DNA of 64,000 bases. It comes from Eubacterium ruminantium (lineage in GTDB: Bacteria > Bacillota > Clostridia > Lachnospirales > Lachnospiraceae). The DNA lies in contig FNUU01000001.1 of the NCBI GenBank assembly GCA_900108205.1, positions 778,550-842,549 of the forward strand, in the 5' to 3' direction. Below, piece after piece: positions 27,018-36,140 of the stretch. The position numbers and the translations under genes were made by a program. The first letter of the stretch is position 1. Every line of letters starts with the position of its first letter. The notes under the pieces were generated by a model. That model was given only the letters and a program-made list of their open reading frames with translations. It was not told the DNA's origin and searched no databases.

Positions 27018-27064
27018 ATAAACATATTTTCCCGGCAGACGGCTTGCCGGATGACGGGTGAATA
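27018..27064. repeat. Second copy of the 47-bp GC-rich hairpin segment
   Basis: This stretch repeats 26864-26910 with two mismatches in 47 bases, at an offset of 154 bp, and includes the CCGGCA/TGCCGG hairpin. It lies just before the psd ribosome site, without the outer palindrome arms. Confidence 0.85.
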
Positions 27065-27084
27065 CACAAACGGAGTATAAAAAC

Positions 27085-27900
27085 ATGAACACTTTAGAAT
27101 TCTTATATACAACGGCTCCCGGCCGCATGATACTGAAGCCTCTGAGCAGCAGATTTGTATCAAAATGCACAGGCAGATTTCTTGACAGTAATCTGTCTCA
27201 TTTTCTTGTGCCGGGTTTCATATCAAAGAACGATCTCGATACATCCGAATTCGCAGAAACGGATTTCAGAACCTTTAATGACTGTTTCAGCCGAAAACTG
27301 AAGGATAATGCCAGACCTGTAGATAGCTGTGCAGAAAATATGATATCTCCATGTGACGGACTTCTTACTGTTGTTCCGATAAAGGACGGTACAGTTTTTC
27401 CTGTTAAGCAGAGCATTTACAGCGTTCACGATCTTCTTCGCGATAAAAAGCTTTCAAGAAGGTATAAAGATGGCTATGCCCTGGTTTACAGACTCTGCGT
27501 AAATCACTACCACCGCTACTGCTATGTTGAAAGCGGAAGAAAGAGCCGCAACAGATTTATTTCCGGCGTTCTTCATACGGTTCGTCCGATCGCACTCAGA
27601 AACCGTCCGGTATTTATTGAAAATTGCAGGGAGTATACCTGTATCAAAACCGAAAATTTCGGCATACTTACCCAGATGGAGGTAGGCGCTATGCTGGTAG
27701 GAAAGATTGATAACTTTTCTCCGGGAAAATGCATTGTTAAGCGCGGCGCTGAGAAAGGCACATTTCTCTATGGTGGATCAACCATCATAGTTCTTGTTGA
27801 GCAGGGCAGACTGAATGTAGATGATTACATCCTGGAAGCTTCCAGAACAGGCAAGGAAACTCCGGTGCTTTACGGACAGCGCATCGGAACAAAAAGATAA
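27085..27900 (+). CDS. psd: Phosphatidylserine decarboxylase
   Basis: A 271-residue enzyme converting phosphatidylserine to phosphatidylethanolamine at the membrane. The maturation site is GGST within GTFLYGGSTIIVLVEQG near the C-terminus, where self-cleavage creates the pyruvoyl group. Other family blocks are FNDCFSRKLKD, SPCDGLL, NHYHRYCY and TQMEVGAMLVGKI. The ATG at 27085 is chosen because CGGAG lies upstream and the reading frame before it is in the repeat. No phosphatidylserine synthase gene is nearby. It stands 17 bp before the TIR gene and is probably co-transcribed. Confidence 0.92.
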   Translation: MNTLEFLYTTAPGRMILKPLSSRFVSKCTGRFLDSNLSHFLVPGFISKNDLDTSEFAETDFRTFNDCFSRKLKDNARPVDSCAENMISPCDGLLTVVPIKDGTVFPVKQSIYSVHDLLRDKKLSRRYKDGYALVYRLCVNHYHRYCYVESGRKSRNRFISGVLHTVRPIALRNRPVFIENCREYTCIKTENFGILTQMEVGAMLVGKIDNFSPGKCIVKRGAEKGTFLYGGSTIIVLVEQGRLNVDDYILEASRTGKETPVLYGQRIGTKR

Positions 27901-27917
27901 ACTTTTGGAGGAAAACA

Positions 27918-30900
27918 ATGGCTAAGCATTATAATGCTTTTATATCATACAGACATGCTGAAGCTGATATCAAGGTGGCCGAAGCCATCGAAAGAGACCT
28001 CGAGCAATTCCACGTTCCCGCCAAGATAAGACAGAAAACCGGCAAGAAAAGGATCAACCGGATCTTCAGAGATAAGGATGAGCTTCCGATAACCAGCGAT
28101 CTTACGTCAGAAATCTACAACGCGCTCGAAAATGCTGATTATCTTATTGTAATCTGTTCCGTAAATACCAGGGAATCTCTCTGGGTTCAGCGCGAAATCG
28201 AATATTTCCTTAAAAATCATTCAAGAAAGCAGATCCTTACTGTTCTTGTAAATGGTGAGCCTTCCGAAACCATACCTGAAATCCTGCTTTCAGAAACCAG
28301 AACCATTACAGATAATGACGGAAATACTCATGAGATCGAAGTCCCTCTGGAACCTCTCTCCTGCGATTACCGCCTCACAAAACATAAAGCAAAAAAGGAA
28401 GAACTTCCGCGTCTTGCATCTGTTCTCCTTGGCTGCTCTTATGATGAACTTATCAACAGACGTCGCCAGTATAAGCTGAGACGTTTGTCTTATTTATTTG
28501 CCGCTATACTCCTTCTGGCCGTAGGCTTCGGTGCCTATATGTTCCACAGCCGCCGTCTCATTCTCGAAAGCCGTAAAGAAATCCTCAAAAGCCGCGAAAC
28601 CATACTGGAACATCAACAGGAACTGATTGAAAGCCGCGAGGAGATTCAAAAGAATTATAATGAAGCGCTCAAGAACCAGTCACGTTTCCTTGCAAATGAA
28701 TCCAGACGTTTCATGAAAGAAGAAAAGCCTGCAACAGCTATGCTCATTGCTCTTGAAGCACTTCCAAAGGAGGGAGATGAAAACCCAAGACCTGTTACCC
28801 CTGAAGCCGTCAGAGCACTTACCGATGCCTGCTATGCATACACTACGGTAAACGGTCTTACTATTGACCCTGTGTGGAATTATTCAATGCCGAACAATAT
28901 ATCAACCTATTCAGTCAGTTCCGATGGCATGTTCCTCGCAATTATGGACACAAATCAGAATCTTTACGTATGGAATACCAGGACTCATGAAAAGGTTGCC
29001 GATCTTTCAGCAATTGTTGATATATATAACTTTTTCTTTACCGAAAACTCCTTTGTAGCTGTAAGTTATTCAAAATTGCTCATGTATAGCCTGGATGATT
29101 TTTCCTTGTTTTACGATAATGACTTTGAAAACTGTATCGACTGTGTTATTTATGACGACACTAACGGAAGACTGCTATGCGTTTTCTCTGATAGTGACAG
29201 TCCTACAACCGAGGATATGTTTGCATATTCCATTCATTTTATGTGGTTAAGTGCTGCAGATGGCAGCAAGCTTTCAGAAAACACTACGACCATCAGTAAA
29301 AACGCTATCAGTTCGGCAAGCTATACTTTATCTCCTGACAAAGAAAAGATAGCAGCAATATATTATCCATCCGGCGAAGCGGGATATGGATTACTGGTTT
29401 ACGACTTCAAAGAAGACAAAGTATATCTCTCCGAAAGTACTCCAAACTACCCTATTGCTATCGGATGGACCAATGATTCCATGCTTCTCGCTGCAACAAA
29501 CCAGTCAGAGAATCAGATGTATCAGAATTCCAACAATCTGTACCTCGAAACAGATTATGTAAAAATATCCTGCATGGATACGAAAACCTTTGAAGCCAAG
29601 TGGGAACACCGTTTCGAAAGCACTAATGTCGCAAATCATTTTGGTTTCTTTAATCTGCCTAAAGAAAATTCCACTATATATCAGTCAGGAAACATTTCCG
29701 AAGTGATGGATGACGAAACCGGAGAATTGTTATATCACCATAACACAAATTCTGTAATTGTTAATGTCAGTGATAGCGATAATGACAGTATTCCTATGTA
29801 CATAACAGAAAATGGCGGGCTGGCAACCCCAATCACTGAAAAATCAAAGGATGCCATATACATAAGGATGGATCTTGCCGACAATATTGAATCAGCCATT
29901 GTACAAAATGGAATATATGTTCAATCTGCTCATTCCAAAGATATCATCCAATATAATACATATGTATGTGACGATGAATGGTATCCGACGGAAAACATGC
30001 CGGAAATTACTGATATCCCTAATAATACTTATGTTGATGACAGAATCATTGCCCTGTATGATTATGACGATGACGGATACGCATTGGAACTGGTGGATCC
30101 TGTTTCAAACAAGTATATAAGCAAAGAATCTATGCCACAGGTGTATGAACCTCATTTCATCACTACCGATCAGGATTATTTATATCTATGCTATATTGAT
30201 CTAAACAGCTTACATATTCATAAATCCCCCCTGAACGGCGGGCAGGCGGAGGATACCGTCCTTCCATACACCTTAAACAGTTCCAATATATCATGTTCAG
30301 ATGACGGAACAATCGCCTTTGCAACTATAGATGCCGCTGAAAAGATAACTTTTGTCATTTATAATGTTCTGACAGGCGAAACCAAATATGCTGATTATAC
30401 CACCACTGATACTGACATGAATGCTGTGTTCAAATACTTTCCGCGCTTAAATAAGATATATGTCATGAATTATGACGCTTCCAATACTGATGCACTGATT
30501 GATGTAAGCACCAATCAAACATATGACATCAATCTGCCGGAAGGATGGGATACAACTCTGATGGCCGTAGAAGGATATTTCGGAGATGAAATAGCAATAG
30601 CGAACAACAATACCACTATGATCATTGCAAATCAAGGCGACAGCAAATATACGGTCAATGCTCCCGGTCTGGAAATCATAGGACTGTCCTTCTGCAAAAC
30701 CGGAAATGACGAAATCCTTCTTGTAACATACAATGATGGATCACTGTACAGATATACAAATACCGGAGCATTTCTTGGACGTTCTGATCTTTCAACATAT
30801 ATTAACAGTAGTAATAATCATACCTTTGACTTTGATTATGAGAACTCTCTTTTATATGTAAATTTTTATGCCATGGTTGATATCATAGATATGAGCAGCT

Positions 30901-31106
30901 GGTATGAGGTTGCAAATATAATTAATTATATATGTTATCACAAACAGACAGATCATATATACACATTATCAGCCATTGATAACAATATAAAGACCATCGG
31001 CTATTTCAAACATTATTCAACAGAGGAACTTATCAAAAAAAGCAAGGATATGCTGAACGGAACTGAACTGAGCGACGATATAAAGTCGGAATATGGAATA
31101 AATTAG
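27918..31106 (+). CDS. TIR-transmembrane-beta-propeller protein
   Basis: A 1062-residue protein. Residues 4 to about 165 form a TIR domain (YNAFISYRHAEADIKVAEAI, then RIFRDKDELP and SLWVQREIEYFLK, in which a glutamate at the position used by TIR NADases is present). A membrane helix (LFAAILLLAVGFGAYMF) lies near residues 189-205, followed by a charged coiled coil to about residue 250. The segment KPATAMLIALEALPKEGD resembles the linker before WD40 propellers in STAND proteins. Residues about 320-1040 have WD40-like beta-strand periodicity. The TIR part should be inside, the propeller outside. GGAGG precedes the ATG. A signalling or immune role is possible but not shown. Confidence 0.85.
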   Translation: MAKHYNAFISYRHAEADIKVAEAIERDLEQFHVPAKIRQKTGKKRINRIFRDKDELPITSDLTSEIYNALENADYLIVICSVNTRESLWVQREIEYFLKNHSRKQILTVLVNGEPSETIPEILLSETRTITDNDGNTHEIEVPLEPLSCDYRLTKHKAKKEELPRLASVLLGCSYDELINRRRQYKLRRLSYLFAAILLLAVGFGAYMFHSRRLILESRKEILKSRETILEHQQELIESREEIQKNYNEALKNQSRFLANESRRFMKEEKPATAMLIALEALPKEGDENPRPVTPEAVRALTDACYAYTTVNGLTIDPVWNYSMPNNISTYSVSSDGMFLAIMDTNQNLYVWNTRTHEKVADLSAIVDIYNFFFTENSFVAVSYSKLLMYSLDDFSLFYDNDFENCIDCVIYDDTNGRLLCVFSDSDSPTTEDMFAYSIHFMWLSAADGSKLSENTTTISKNAISSASYTLSPDKEKIAAIYYPSGEAGYGLLVYDFKEDKVYLSESTPNYPIAIGWTNDSMLLAATNQSENQMYQNSNNLYLETDYVKISCMDTKTFEAKWEHRFESTNVANHFGFFNLPKENSTIYQSGNISEVMDDETGELLYHHNTNSVIVNVSDSDNDSIPMYITENGGLATPITEKSKDAIYIRMDLADNIESAIVQNGIYVQSAHSKDIIQYNTYVCDDEWYPTENMPEITDIPNNTYVDDRIIALYDYDDDGYALELVDPVSNKYISKESMPQVYEPHFITTDQDYLYLCYIDLNSLHIHKSPLNGGQAEDTVLPYTLNSSNISCSDDGTIAFATIDAAEKITFVIYNVLTGETKYADYTTTDTDMNAVFKYFPRLNKIYVMNYDASNTDALIDVSTNQTYDINLPEGWDTTLMAVEGYFGDEIAIANNNTTMIIANQGDSKYTVNAPGLEIIGLSFCKTGNDEILLVTYNDGSLYRYTNTGAFLGRSDLSTYINSSNNHTFDFDYENSLLYVNFYAMVDIIDMSSWYEVANIINYICYHKQTDHIYTLSAIDNNIKTIGYFKHYSTEELIKKSKDMLNGTELSDDIKSEYGIN

Positions 31107-31250
31107 TATATCGGTTCTAAAATATCCGGATCAACAACCAGAATATTTATCTGAAAAATCGAATAGTTGAAAATCACTATTCGTTGACCACGTTAGCCGC
31201 CAAATGTGCGTGCAAGCACGCCCGCTTGTCGGCAATACCCGCGCAGTCGA
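31107..31250. other. Spacer with hairpins after the TIR gene
   Basis: The 349-bp gap 31107-31455 holds a hairpin CGAATAG/CTATTCG (31160-31183), a GC-rich stretch with GCGTGC/GCACGC, the terminator at 31251-31288, and then A+T-rich sequence. A 17-mer (GCATCTCATAATCCTGC, 31335-31351) is shared with 20598-20614. No gene is seen. Confidence 0.6.
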
Positions 31251-31288
31251 ACAGCCCCACCGAATACTCTCGGTGGGGCTGTTTTTTT
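31251..31288 (+). terminator. Intrinsic terminator of the psd-TIR operon
   Basis: ACAGCCCCACCG pairs with CGGTGGGGCTGT around an 8-nt loop and is followed by seven T on the plus strand. Confidence 0.95.
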
Positions 31289-31455
31289 GACCATACAGTT
31301 TATCGAACATTTTTAATATAATACAATAAAATACGCATCTCATAATCCTGCAGAACTAAAGTCCATCCGATATCTTATCAAAAAAATAATATTCACAGAC
31401 TGATATAGTGATCAACTTCACCATTTAATCATCAATCCGCCTCACCATCTTATCA

Positions 31456-33018
31456 TCAGTCAACTTCACTATATAATTTGTTGAAGAGGCGTCCCTGAAT
31501 GATATAGATATCATGATCATCATCCACACGGCATGCCAGATAATCACCCGGCTCTCCCGAATAGTATTTTTCCTCATCCCATTCTGTAAAGAGCTTGATA
31601 CTTCTCTTCAGTGGTTTTGCATAGATTTTAGTCTTCACAACACTGATGACTGTATTTGAATAATTCTGTACAAGCTTGATCTCATTCGAAGAAATATTCT
31701 TTATTCGAGGCGCATACTCAAATTTCTTATTAAATGGCTTGTCCATACTTTTATAGCTTCTATTCAGCTTTTCTGCTGAAATAGGATAAACCTCTCCTTC
31801 AATACCTATCATCAGATATTTATCATTGTCGATTATAAGCTCGATATCACCTTCAAGAGTACGTATCTCAACCTTGGTTCCGGCCGGATAAACATCTGTC
31901 AGTTTAACCGCTCCGAGCTCCTGAGGAATCTTCTCATATAACTTCATTTCCTTTTTATCAAGAGTAGTGTTCTTCGAATAAAGTATCTCATACCTGCTGA
32001 AATATTTCTTCAATCTGTCCTTAAAAATGAGTTCTATCTTCTTCTTGATGCCGCTCTCATTTTCAATCATATTCAGCTTGATACGCTCTCTGAAATCAAG
32101 GTGTTCAACCTCTTCCAAGGCTATCGATAGGTTTTCCGGACGTACTGTTCCTCCGGCCTTATAAAGATGGCCTCCGCCGCCACCGATATCCTTCGCAAGA
32201 AAATCGGCAAGCTCATTGGCATGAACCTCTTTAACACAGCTTCTTACCGAAAACTTGATCTCTGAATCACTCACATAATATGCGAGACAGACATTTACAC
32301 CGGCAGTCTCCATAACAAAATCAGATATTACACCGAGAATATTCGGATCACAGCGCTCAGCCTCGATAACAACAAATCTGTCATCATAATTATAATCATA
32401 TCCCAATATTGCTCTTCCTGCGATCTTAAGCTCTCGAAGAGAAATATTTGAATTGCTCATTTCCGTAATGATACTTCTGTTAACGATAAGGCTGTCCACC
32501 ATATCCCTGTCCAGAGGATGAACCATTTCCGCAAATTTATTGGTATCCGTAAAGAGGCCGTAAAAGAGTGCTGTGGCAAGAAGCTTGTTTTCATTCGCAT
32601 TTATGCCTTCGCACCTCATCATATCCCAGATAACAGTCGAACAGCTTCCCACGCTGCTCCTGACCTCTTTCATTTCAATATTATCTGCACAGAGCTGATG
32701 ATGATCGATCACAGCTATATTTTTTGCCCTTGTGGCAGTGACATTTTTCTCCCCGTACTGACAATCAACCGTCACAAGAAGCTCAGGATTGTCCTCAAAA
32801 TCAGACTCATATTCAACCGGAATCTGAAGCTTATCCACCATTATCATGAGATTACTCTTCTGAAGCATATTTCTGCCTCGATAGATAAACCTTGATTTTT
32901 TCCCCATCTGTTTAAAGTACCACCAAAGTGCATATCCTGAAGCAAGTGCATCTGCATCCGGATTATCATGGCACTGAATAACAATATCATCAAACACCAG
33001 AAGTTCGTGTAATTGCAT
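31456..33018 (-). CDS. DHH-family phosphoesterase with a C-terminal extension
   Basis: A 520-residue protein. The DHH phosphoesterase core is clear: HDNPDADALASG, LLVTVDCQ and AVIDHHQ provide the metal-binding residues. The DHHA1 part has GGGGHLYKAGG, the substrate-binding loop of NrnA and c-di-AMP phosphodiesterases. Residues about 330-520 form an extra domain that I cannot name; it may bind substrate or a partner. NrnA-type enzymes degrade short oligonucleotides or cyclic-dinucleotide products such as pApA and pGpG. Given the c-di-GMP genes here, pGpG hydrolysis is possible. GGGGGTAGG stands before the ATG. Confidence 0.85.
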   Translation of the reverse strand: MQLHELLVFDDIVIQCHDNPDADALASGYALWWYFKQMGKKSRFIYRGRNMLQKSNLMIMVDKLQIPVEYESDFEDNPELLVTVDCQYGEKNVTATRAKNIAVIDHHQLCADNIEMKEVRSSVGSCSTVIWDMMRCEGINANENKLLATALFYGLFTDTNKFAEMVHPLDRDMVDSLIVNRSIITEMSNSNISLRELKIAGRAILGYDYNYDDRFVVIEAERCDPNILGVISDFVMETAGVNVCLAYYVSDSEIKFSVRSCVKEVHANELADFLAKDIGGGGGHLYKAGGTVRPENLSIALEEVEHLDFRERIKLNMIENESGIKKKIELIFKDRLKKYFSRYEILYSKNTTLDKKEMKLYEKIPQELGAVKLTDVYPAGTKVEIRTLEGDIELIIDNDKYLMIGIEGEVYPISAEKLNRSYKSMDKPFNKKFEYAPRIKNISSNEIKLVQNYSNTVISVVKTKIYAKPLKRSIKLFTEWDEEKYYSGEPGDYLACRVDDDHDIYIIQGRLFNKLYSEVD

Positions 33019-33132
33019 ATCCTACCCCCAAAATTTGAAAGTGTGTTTTATCGTTAGAATATTTTTTTCATTTATCAGCCTCATATCCCATGATAGCAAA
33101 AAAAAATGATTTAGGCAACGAGAGATAACAGC

Positions 33133-33180
33133 AAAAAAACAGCAGGCCGCCCCGGAATCCTGATGTTCCAAAACAGCCTG
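33133..33180 (-). terminator. Intrinsic terminator of the pilin-like gene
   Basis: On the minus strand CAGGC and GCCTG enclose a GGAA/TTCC helix with G-T pairs (33143-33180), followed by CTG and seven T. Confidence 0.7.
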
Positions 33181-33275
33181 TCGTTAATTGTTCATTTAGT
33201 TTTTTTTCAATGATTACATCTCTCACTTATGTAATCCATGCATTTTAATCTGTGCATCTATTATCTATGCATCTT

Positions 33276-33962
33276 TTAATTTCCATTGTACTGGTCGCCG
33301 ATAGGTGTCTCCCATGCATTATCCAGTCCAACCTTAGTTGCAAAAAGTCTTGCTGTCTTACTGTCTCTTGAATGGCCGCTTGTTCTGATTGCATTTGAAG
33401 CACTTGCACCAAGATGAAGTTCTCCGGCATCATCAACATATACATCCAGCTGATATGTATTCCATGTGGTTCTGGCCTTAACCTTTAGAGCATTTTTAAA
33501 TACATATTCATCGATACCGCTTCTGCGGACATAATCACCGTCAGGGCCACTTGGAAACCATCTGGTTGCACTCTGCTCATTATCTATAAGCTTCTGCTCG
33601 GTTTCTTCACTTACATGAACAAGTCCTGCCTGAATCATTGCAAGAGCTGTACTCTGGTCAGAGCATCTGATCTCATCCTTGTCAACATATACCCAGCCTC
33701 TCTTATAGCTTTCAGATTCATTTGTATCAGGATCAGTATAGTTTACAACTCTGCCCTGAAAATCACTCGGAAATGCATACACATTAAGTGCATCCTTAAT
33801 GAGTCCGGCATTATAAACATCCATTGCAATTCGACCTTTTTCGATATATCTGATTACTGCTAATCCAATTACCGCTGCCAAAACAGCCATTATAGCGATT
33901 ACTATAATCAGCTCTACCAATGAAAAACCTTTGTTACTACGTTTTTTTCCACTTTTCTCCAT
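33276..33962 (-). CDS. Type IV pilin-like protein
   Basis: A 228-residue protein with a classic class III signal: a short basic leader, the prepilin peptidase site KG-FSLVELIIVIAIMAVLA with Glu at position 5 of the mature chain, and a hydrophobic helix. The rest is a polar pilin-like head of unknown fold. It ends in a glycine- and aspartate-rich tail. No other pilus gene (pilB, pilC, pilD) is in the window, so the assembly machine must be elsewhere or the protein acts as a pseudopilin. Type IV pili are common c-di-GMP targets in clostridia. It has its own terminator. Confidence 0.85.
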   Translation of the reverse strand: MEKSGKKRSNKGFSLVELIIVIAIMAVLAAVIGLAVIRYIEKGRIAMDVYNAGLIKDALNVYAFPSDFQGRVVNYTDPDTNESESYKRGWVYVDKDEIRCSDQSTALAMIQAGLVHVSEETEQKLIDNEQSATRWFPSGPDGDYVRRSGIDEYVFKNALKVKARTTWNTYQLDVYVDDAGELHLGASASNAIRTSGHSRDSKTARLFATKVGLDNAWETPIGDQYNGN

Positions 33963-34178
33963 AGACTTGCCCTCATAAAATAAATGAATAAATGAATTAA
34001 TACAAAGTTAGTAATTTGTAAATATTTAATTTACAGCACGTTTACATTTTGTTCATATTTAATATAAGACTATTTACATTTATTTTCAAGAGGAAATTTG
34101 ATATTTTTCCGTAAAATTTCCAAATATTTATTGTATATCATGTACAAATCTCAATGTATTTTCACTTACAATCTTTTT

Positions 34179-34409
34179 TTATTGCAGATCATACATAAAT
34201 TCAATCTGACTATATATCTCTTTAAAATCGACCTCACACTCTCCGTTCCAGATACCGACGGGAACCTTATCGTTAAATGAATACATTTTAGGTTCAAAGC
34301 CTTTTTCAAAATCGTATACGATAATTCCTTTATCATCAGGAAAAACTATCCAGTATTCCCTAACCCCGGCATTTTTATATTTAAACAGTTTTATAGTAAC
34401 GTCCATAAA
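34179..34409 (-). pseudogene. Remnant of an Uma2-family protein (C-terminal part)
   Basis: The C-terminal half of an Uma2/DUF820 PD-(D/E)XK protein is recognisable: IKLFKYKNAGVREYWIV, then IIVYDFEKG and VGIWNGECEVDFKEIY. The N-terminal half with the nuclease residues is absent. Upstream of residue F (at about 34409) the frame runs through unrelated GC-rich sequence to 34508. The protein is therefore a truncated relic. Uma2 genes are frequently duplicated and lost. Confidence 0.75.
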
Positions 34410-34584
34410 TGTATTGCCGGGTGTTTTTTGATTTATTGTAAACCGTTCGCAGTCATACAAAGCAAAATGTCGCTCGCGGCATACACCGTACGAGGCGCGG
34501 GTTGCCATAGGTAACTAATTACAATTTGCGCCGAGACGTATCCTCGGAGGTTTTTAATATATAGGAACACTGGTTCTTATTAAA

Positions 34585-34621
34585 TAAAAAACCTCTGACA
34601 ACATTTGCATGCTATCAGAGG
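34585..34621 (-). terminator. Intrinsic terminator of the small lipoprotein gene
   Basis: CCTCTGA pairs with TCAGAGG (34592-34621), followed by six T on the minus strand, 50 bp after the lipoprotein stop. Confidence 0.85.
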
Positions 34622-34675
34622 CATTTTTATATTTTTCATTCAAAATATTCCGTATTGTCATTGACAAATACATTA

Positions 34676-35056
34676 TTATTTCTTCTTGTAAGTCATTGTC
34701 ATGCCACCTTCTGACATTGTAAGCTTACCATCCTTTAATGTACCCTCAACAGTCTCGCCGTCGATTGTGATCTTAATTGTAGTACCGTCAACCTTAACTG
34801 TACCCTTCTGATCCTTCTCACCATCAGCAGAAATTGTAATATCATCGCCACTGATAACAATCTTAGAAAGCTTCTCAGCTGTCATATCTCCAAGACCCAT
34901 ATCCTTATATGTCTTAAGAAGATCTGCGATATTTGTGTCACCCATACTCTCAATTACATAAGTACCGTCTGCATTAGAGCTTCCACAGCTGCAAAGTGTG
35001 AATACCATAGCAACTAACATAAGTGTTACTACTGCGAGTTTCTTAAAATTCTTCAT
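34676..35056 (-). CDS. Small lipoprotein of unknown function
   Basis: A 126-residue protein with a lipoprotein signal: basic start (MKNFKK), hydrophobic core and lipobox LCSC, so the Cys at about residue 24 becomes lipid-anchored outside the cell. The mature part is mostly beta-strand in alternating charged and polar patterns (TVKVDGTTIKITIDGETVEG) and resembles short lipocalin-like or DUF-type lipoproteins that are frequent in Lachnospiraceae. It has AAAGGAG before the ATG, its own promoter and a terminator. An Lgt-like protein is encoded just upstream. Confidence 0.8.
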   Translation of the reverse strand: MKNFKKLAVVTLMLVAMVFTLCSCGSSNADGTYVIESMGDTNIADLLKTYKDMGLGDMTAEKLSKIVISGDDITISADGEKDQKGTVKVDGTTIKITIDGETVEGTLKDGKLTMSEGGMTMTYKKK

Positions 35057-35104
35057 TCTTTTTCTCCTTTAAATACTTGATTTGAAGTGCCTTCAACATT
35101 GAGG

Positions 35105-35134
35105 ATTATACGTTATACCTCTACAAATTGTCAA
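35105..35134 (-). promoter_or_regulatory. Promoter of the lipoprotein gene
   Basis: On the minus strand TTGACA (35129-35134), 18 bp and TATAAT (35105-35110): both hexamers match the consensus. Confidence 0.8.
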
Positions 35135-35179
35135 GACTTGAAAAAAATGAGATAACAAGCATTAACAGAAACTCTATAT

Positions 35180-36085
35180 TCATTTTTGTTTGTTCTTCTT
35201 TCCGCTTTGTTTTATATGCCACATGATGTATACAATTCCTATCGTCATACATATAACTGCAAAAATCTGCCCATTCGATAGTACTGTCTTTCTGCTGTCT
35301 CCACCACGTTCCTCAATAAATAAATTTCCGAACTTTGATGTGTTTCTATACTTTTCCAATACAAATCTTATCAACCCATATCCCATCATAAACAAAATAT
35401 ATAAGCCATTTTCAAATCTTTTCTTGATTTTGTCATTCAATATAATGCTCAAAAGTAAGAAATCAAAAGAGCATTCAATTAACTGCACCGGACACATCAA
35501 CGGTTTGCCATTAACATCAACAACAATTCCTCTGCAGCAGCCATTCATGAAGCATCCTATTCTGATAAAAGCCAGCATAAGAATTCCGGCCGGTGTGCAA
35601 AAATCCATAAATTGAAGATCCTTCATTCTTATAAACAGCATTCTTTTAATAGCAGGAATCGCCAACGGCATAAAAAACACCGTTCCAAAAAAAGATACTC
35701 CTGAAAATGTTAAACCTATAGACTTTATTGTCTTATAGTTTTCAATAATAAACAGTATTTTAGCGCCTATATATCCAAATATCGCCAAAAGGATTCCGGT
35801 TAATATTGCCTGCCATCCTTTGATAATATCTTTGCCATTATTTCTTCTGAAAAATGACAACAAACACATTCCTGCCACTCCCAGAATATGCATTACCCAA
35901 TAAGGTTCAATCGGCCATTTATCTGCATTAACTGCCCTTCTGTTAAAAGAACCTGCATACCCAACTATAGCCAACGTATATTTCCCGGGTTTATATTTCA
36001 GTGCCTGAATAACAAATATCAGCGTAACAAGCAAAACACATATTGCAAATATCAAAAATACCAAACTTAATTTTCGGTTCTTCAT
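35180..36085 (-). CDS. Lgt-like (prolipoprotein diacylglyceryl transferase family) membrane protein
   Basis: A 301-residue polytopic membrane protein with about seven helices. The central part FIRIGCFMNGCCRG followed by PVQLIECSFDFLL and then LIRFVLEKYR follows the Lgt family pattern, but the canonical GR..N..NGE signature is changed to a cysteine-rich form. It may be a divergent Lgt paralogue acting on special lipoproteins, or have a new lipid-transfer role. The housekeeping lgt is not in the window. It is the last gene of the long minus-strand block, 55 bp after the zinc-ribbon gene. Confidence 0.7.
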   Translation of the reverse strand: MKNRKLSLVFLIFAICVLLVTLIFVIQALKYKPGKYTLAIVGYAGSFNRRAVNADKWPIEPYWVMHILGVAGMCLLSFFRRNNGKDIIKGWQAILTGILLAIFGYIGAKILFIIENYKTIKSIGLTFSGVSFFGTVFFMPLAIPAIKRMLFIRMKDLQFMDFCTPAGILMLAFIRIGCFMNGCCRGIVVDVNGKPLMCPVQLIECSFDFLLLSIILNDKIKKRFENGLYILFMMGYGLIRFVLEKYRNTSKFGNLFIEERGGDSRKTVLSNGQIFAVICMTIGIVYIMWHIKQSGKKNKQK

Positions 36086-36140
36086 TCATATCCATCCTGA
36101 CATTTCATTTCCGGAATACTTATATACTTCCGAAATTGAT

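Noticed and set aside
34410..34508. N-terminal extension of the Uma2 fragment
   Set aside because: The sequence is GC-rich, has no family similarity and looks like intergenic palindrome material.
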